DNA of 6,250 nt from Bacteroidales bacterium (GTDB lineage: Bacteria > Bacteroidota > Bacteroidia > Bacteroidales > Lentimicrobiaceae). A program made the position numbers and the translations under genes. The stretch spans positions 105,963 through 112,212 of the forward strand of contig JALHHH010000008.1 of assembly GCA_022837485.1 (NCBI GenBank), given 5' to 3'. Position 1 is the stretch's first letter. Each line of letters begins with the position of its first letter. The notes beneath the pieces were generated by a model. It was given only the letters and a program-made list of their open reading frames with translations, made no database searches and was not told the origin of the DNA. Positions 5,473 to 6,250 of this stretch are shown here, in pieces.

Positions 5473-6250
5473 TTAGTGTAGATTACTGTTAGGCAGGGAT
5501 TCCAGTTTTTGTTTAACACTCTCGGGGCTGATGCCTGTCATACACAGACATTTACCACCTTTGCGACAATCGTTGCATTCCTTATCAGCCACCAGAAATG
5601 CAGCTTTATGTCCCAGCGGAGCCCAGCGTCCGGGGTGCATCGGCCGGATGGGCGGATATATGCCCAGAGCTGTTTTTCCGAGTGCTGCAGCCAGGTGTAA
5701 GGGACCTGTGCTTGCAGCAATAAGTGCATCGGCGGCCGCAATAAACGCGATCATCTCGTTTAGCTCCATCGTCCCTGTAAGGTCGGTCAGTTCTCCGGCA
5801 GTTTCAAAGAAACCTTCTTTCCTCAGCAATTCTCCTTCTGCAGCAGTTCCTGTTACAAATATCCTGAATTTTTCTTTGGAAAGTGCGTTTGCAAGTCTCG
5901 CAAAATTTTCACTTCCCCACTCCCTGGCACTGCCTTTCGATTTGGGATGGAGAATTAGGTTTATGTGCGAAGGACTGAGGAGCCTTCTAAAACTTCCGGG
6001 AAGGGGATGCAAACGGGAAAGACCGTAGTAGTTTGGTATTGCTGCTGTTTCCGGAATGGTATTTCCGAGCAGTTGTCCGGCAAGCAGCAGGTTAAGCTGG
6101 GCTTCATGCAAGGGACTGTTACGCCTCGAAAGTCTCGTAAGGCGGTTGCAGGTGAGGTAATGATACAGTCTGCCGGTAGTGCCGATGCGTTCGGGGATTC
6201 CTGCCTTTTTTGCCAGCCGGGCAATTTCACGGCGCGGGAATACGTGGAGG
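5473..6250 (-). CDS. Glycosyltransferase family 9 protein (ADP-heptose:LPS heptosyltransferase-like), 5' end cut by window edge
   Basis: The minus frame is open from the right window edge to a TAA at 5475-5473, giving 258 visible residues. Family members run about 330-350, so about 80-90 N-terminal residues are missing. An internal TTG at 6111 is not the start, because family sequence continues upstream, including AGIPERIGTTG (visible residues 16-26). HPKSKGSAREW (101-111) opens the C-terminal nucleotide-sugar domain, with ENFARLA just after it. TGPLHLAAALGK (181-192) is the conserved donor-binding motif, and the IYPPIRPMHPGRWAPLG segment (197-213) follows. Near the end is a cysteine cluster, C225, C228, C234 and C236. 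GT9 enzymes add heptose or related sugars to the lipopolysaccharide core on the cytoplasmic face of the inner membrane. The donor here may not be heptose. It is the first visible gene of the minus-strand cluster. Confidence 0.92.
   Translation of the reverse strand, partial: LHVFPRREIARLAKKAGIPERIGTTGRLYHYLTCNRLTRLSRRNSPLHEAQLNLLLAGQLLGNTIPETAAIPNYYGLSRLHPLPGSFRRLLSPSHINLILHPKSKGSAREWGSENFARLANALSKEKFRIFVTGTAAEGELLRKEGFFETAGELTDLTGTMELNEMIAFIAAADALIAASTGPLHLAAALGKTALGIYPPIRPMHPGRWAPLGHKAAFLVADKECNDCRKGGKCLCMTGISPESVKQKLESLPNSNLH

Noticed and set aside
5473..6111. Short form of the GT9 protein starting at TTG 6111
   Set aside because: Family-like sequence continues upstream in frame without a stop to the window edge, so the TTG is an internal leucine codon.

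Overview
The window looks like a piece of a Bacteroidota chromosome, probably Bacteroidales or a close relative. The evidence is a bacterial GH3-family protein, a HemW of the MAGIYIHIPYC type common in that phylum, a lipoprotein with a short SPII signal, starts without Shine-Dalgarno sequences, and an exact TAnnTTTG (-7) element upstream of the one plus-strand gene. No genus can be named from the sequence alone. I see no mobile element, phage gene, CRISPR array, tRNA or rRNA. Six protein genes fill almost the whole window, and the longest gene-free stretch is about 227 bases.

Left part (1-2253): a GH3-family protein, cut by the left edge, reads leftward from 949. A membrane-anchored endonuclease/exonuclease/phosphatase (EEP) fold protein reads rightward from 1177. 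Their divergent intergenic region (950-1176) holds a plausible Bacteroidota promoter for the EEP gene, an imperfect inverted repeat and several GTTGCA words.

Middle (2254-3257): the EEP gene converges on a minus-strand lipoprotein gene, with a weak hairpin plus T-tract between them. The lipoprotein is clearly more AT-rich than its neighbours. It resembles, in my reading, a DUF922-like putative metalloprotease family whose zinc-binding motif is lost here.

Right part (3347-6250): three minus-strand genes follow one another: a glycosyltransferase family 9 (heptosyltransferase-like) gene cut by the right edge, a diacylglycerol/lipid kinase 9 bases downstream, and hemW 47 bases after that. The close spacing suggests co-transcription. 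The first two fit envelope lipid or lipopolysaccharide metabolism, while HemW is a heme-trafficking radical SAM protein that is probably only a positional neighbour. HemW appears to start at TTG.

This is mostly ordinary conserved chromosome. I did not find a convincing new biological system. The items most worth a second look are the degenerate, AT-rich lipoprotein, the exported EEP enzyme of unknown substrate, and the bacterial GH3 protein.
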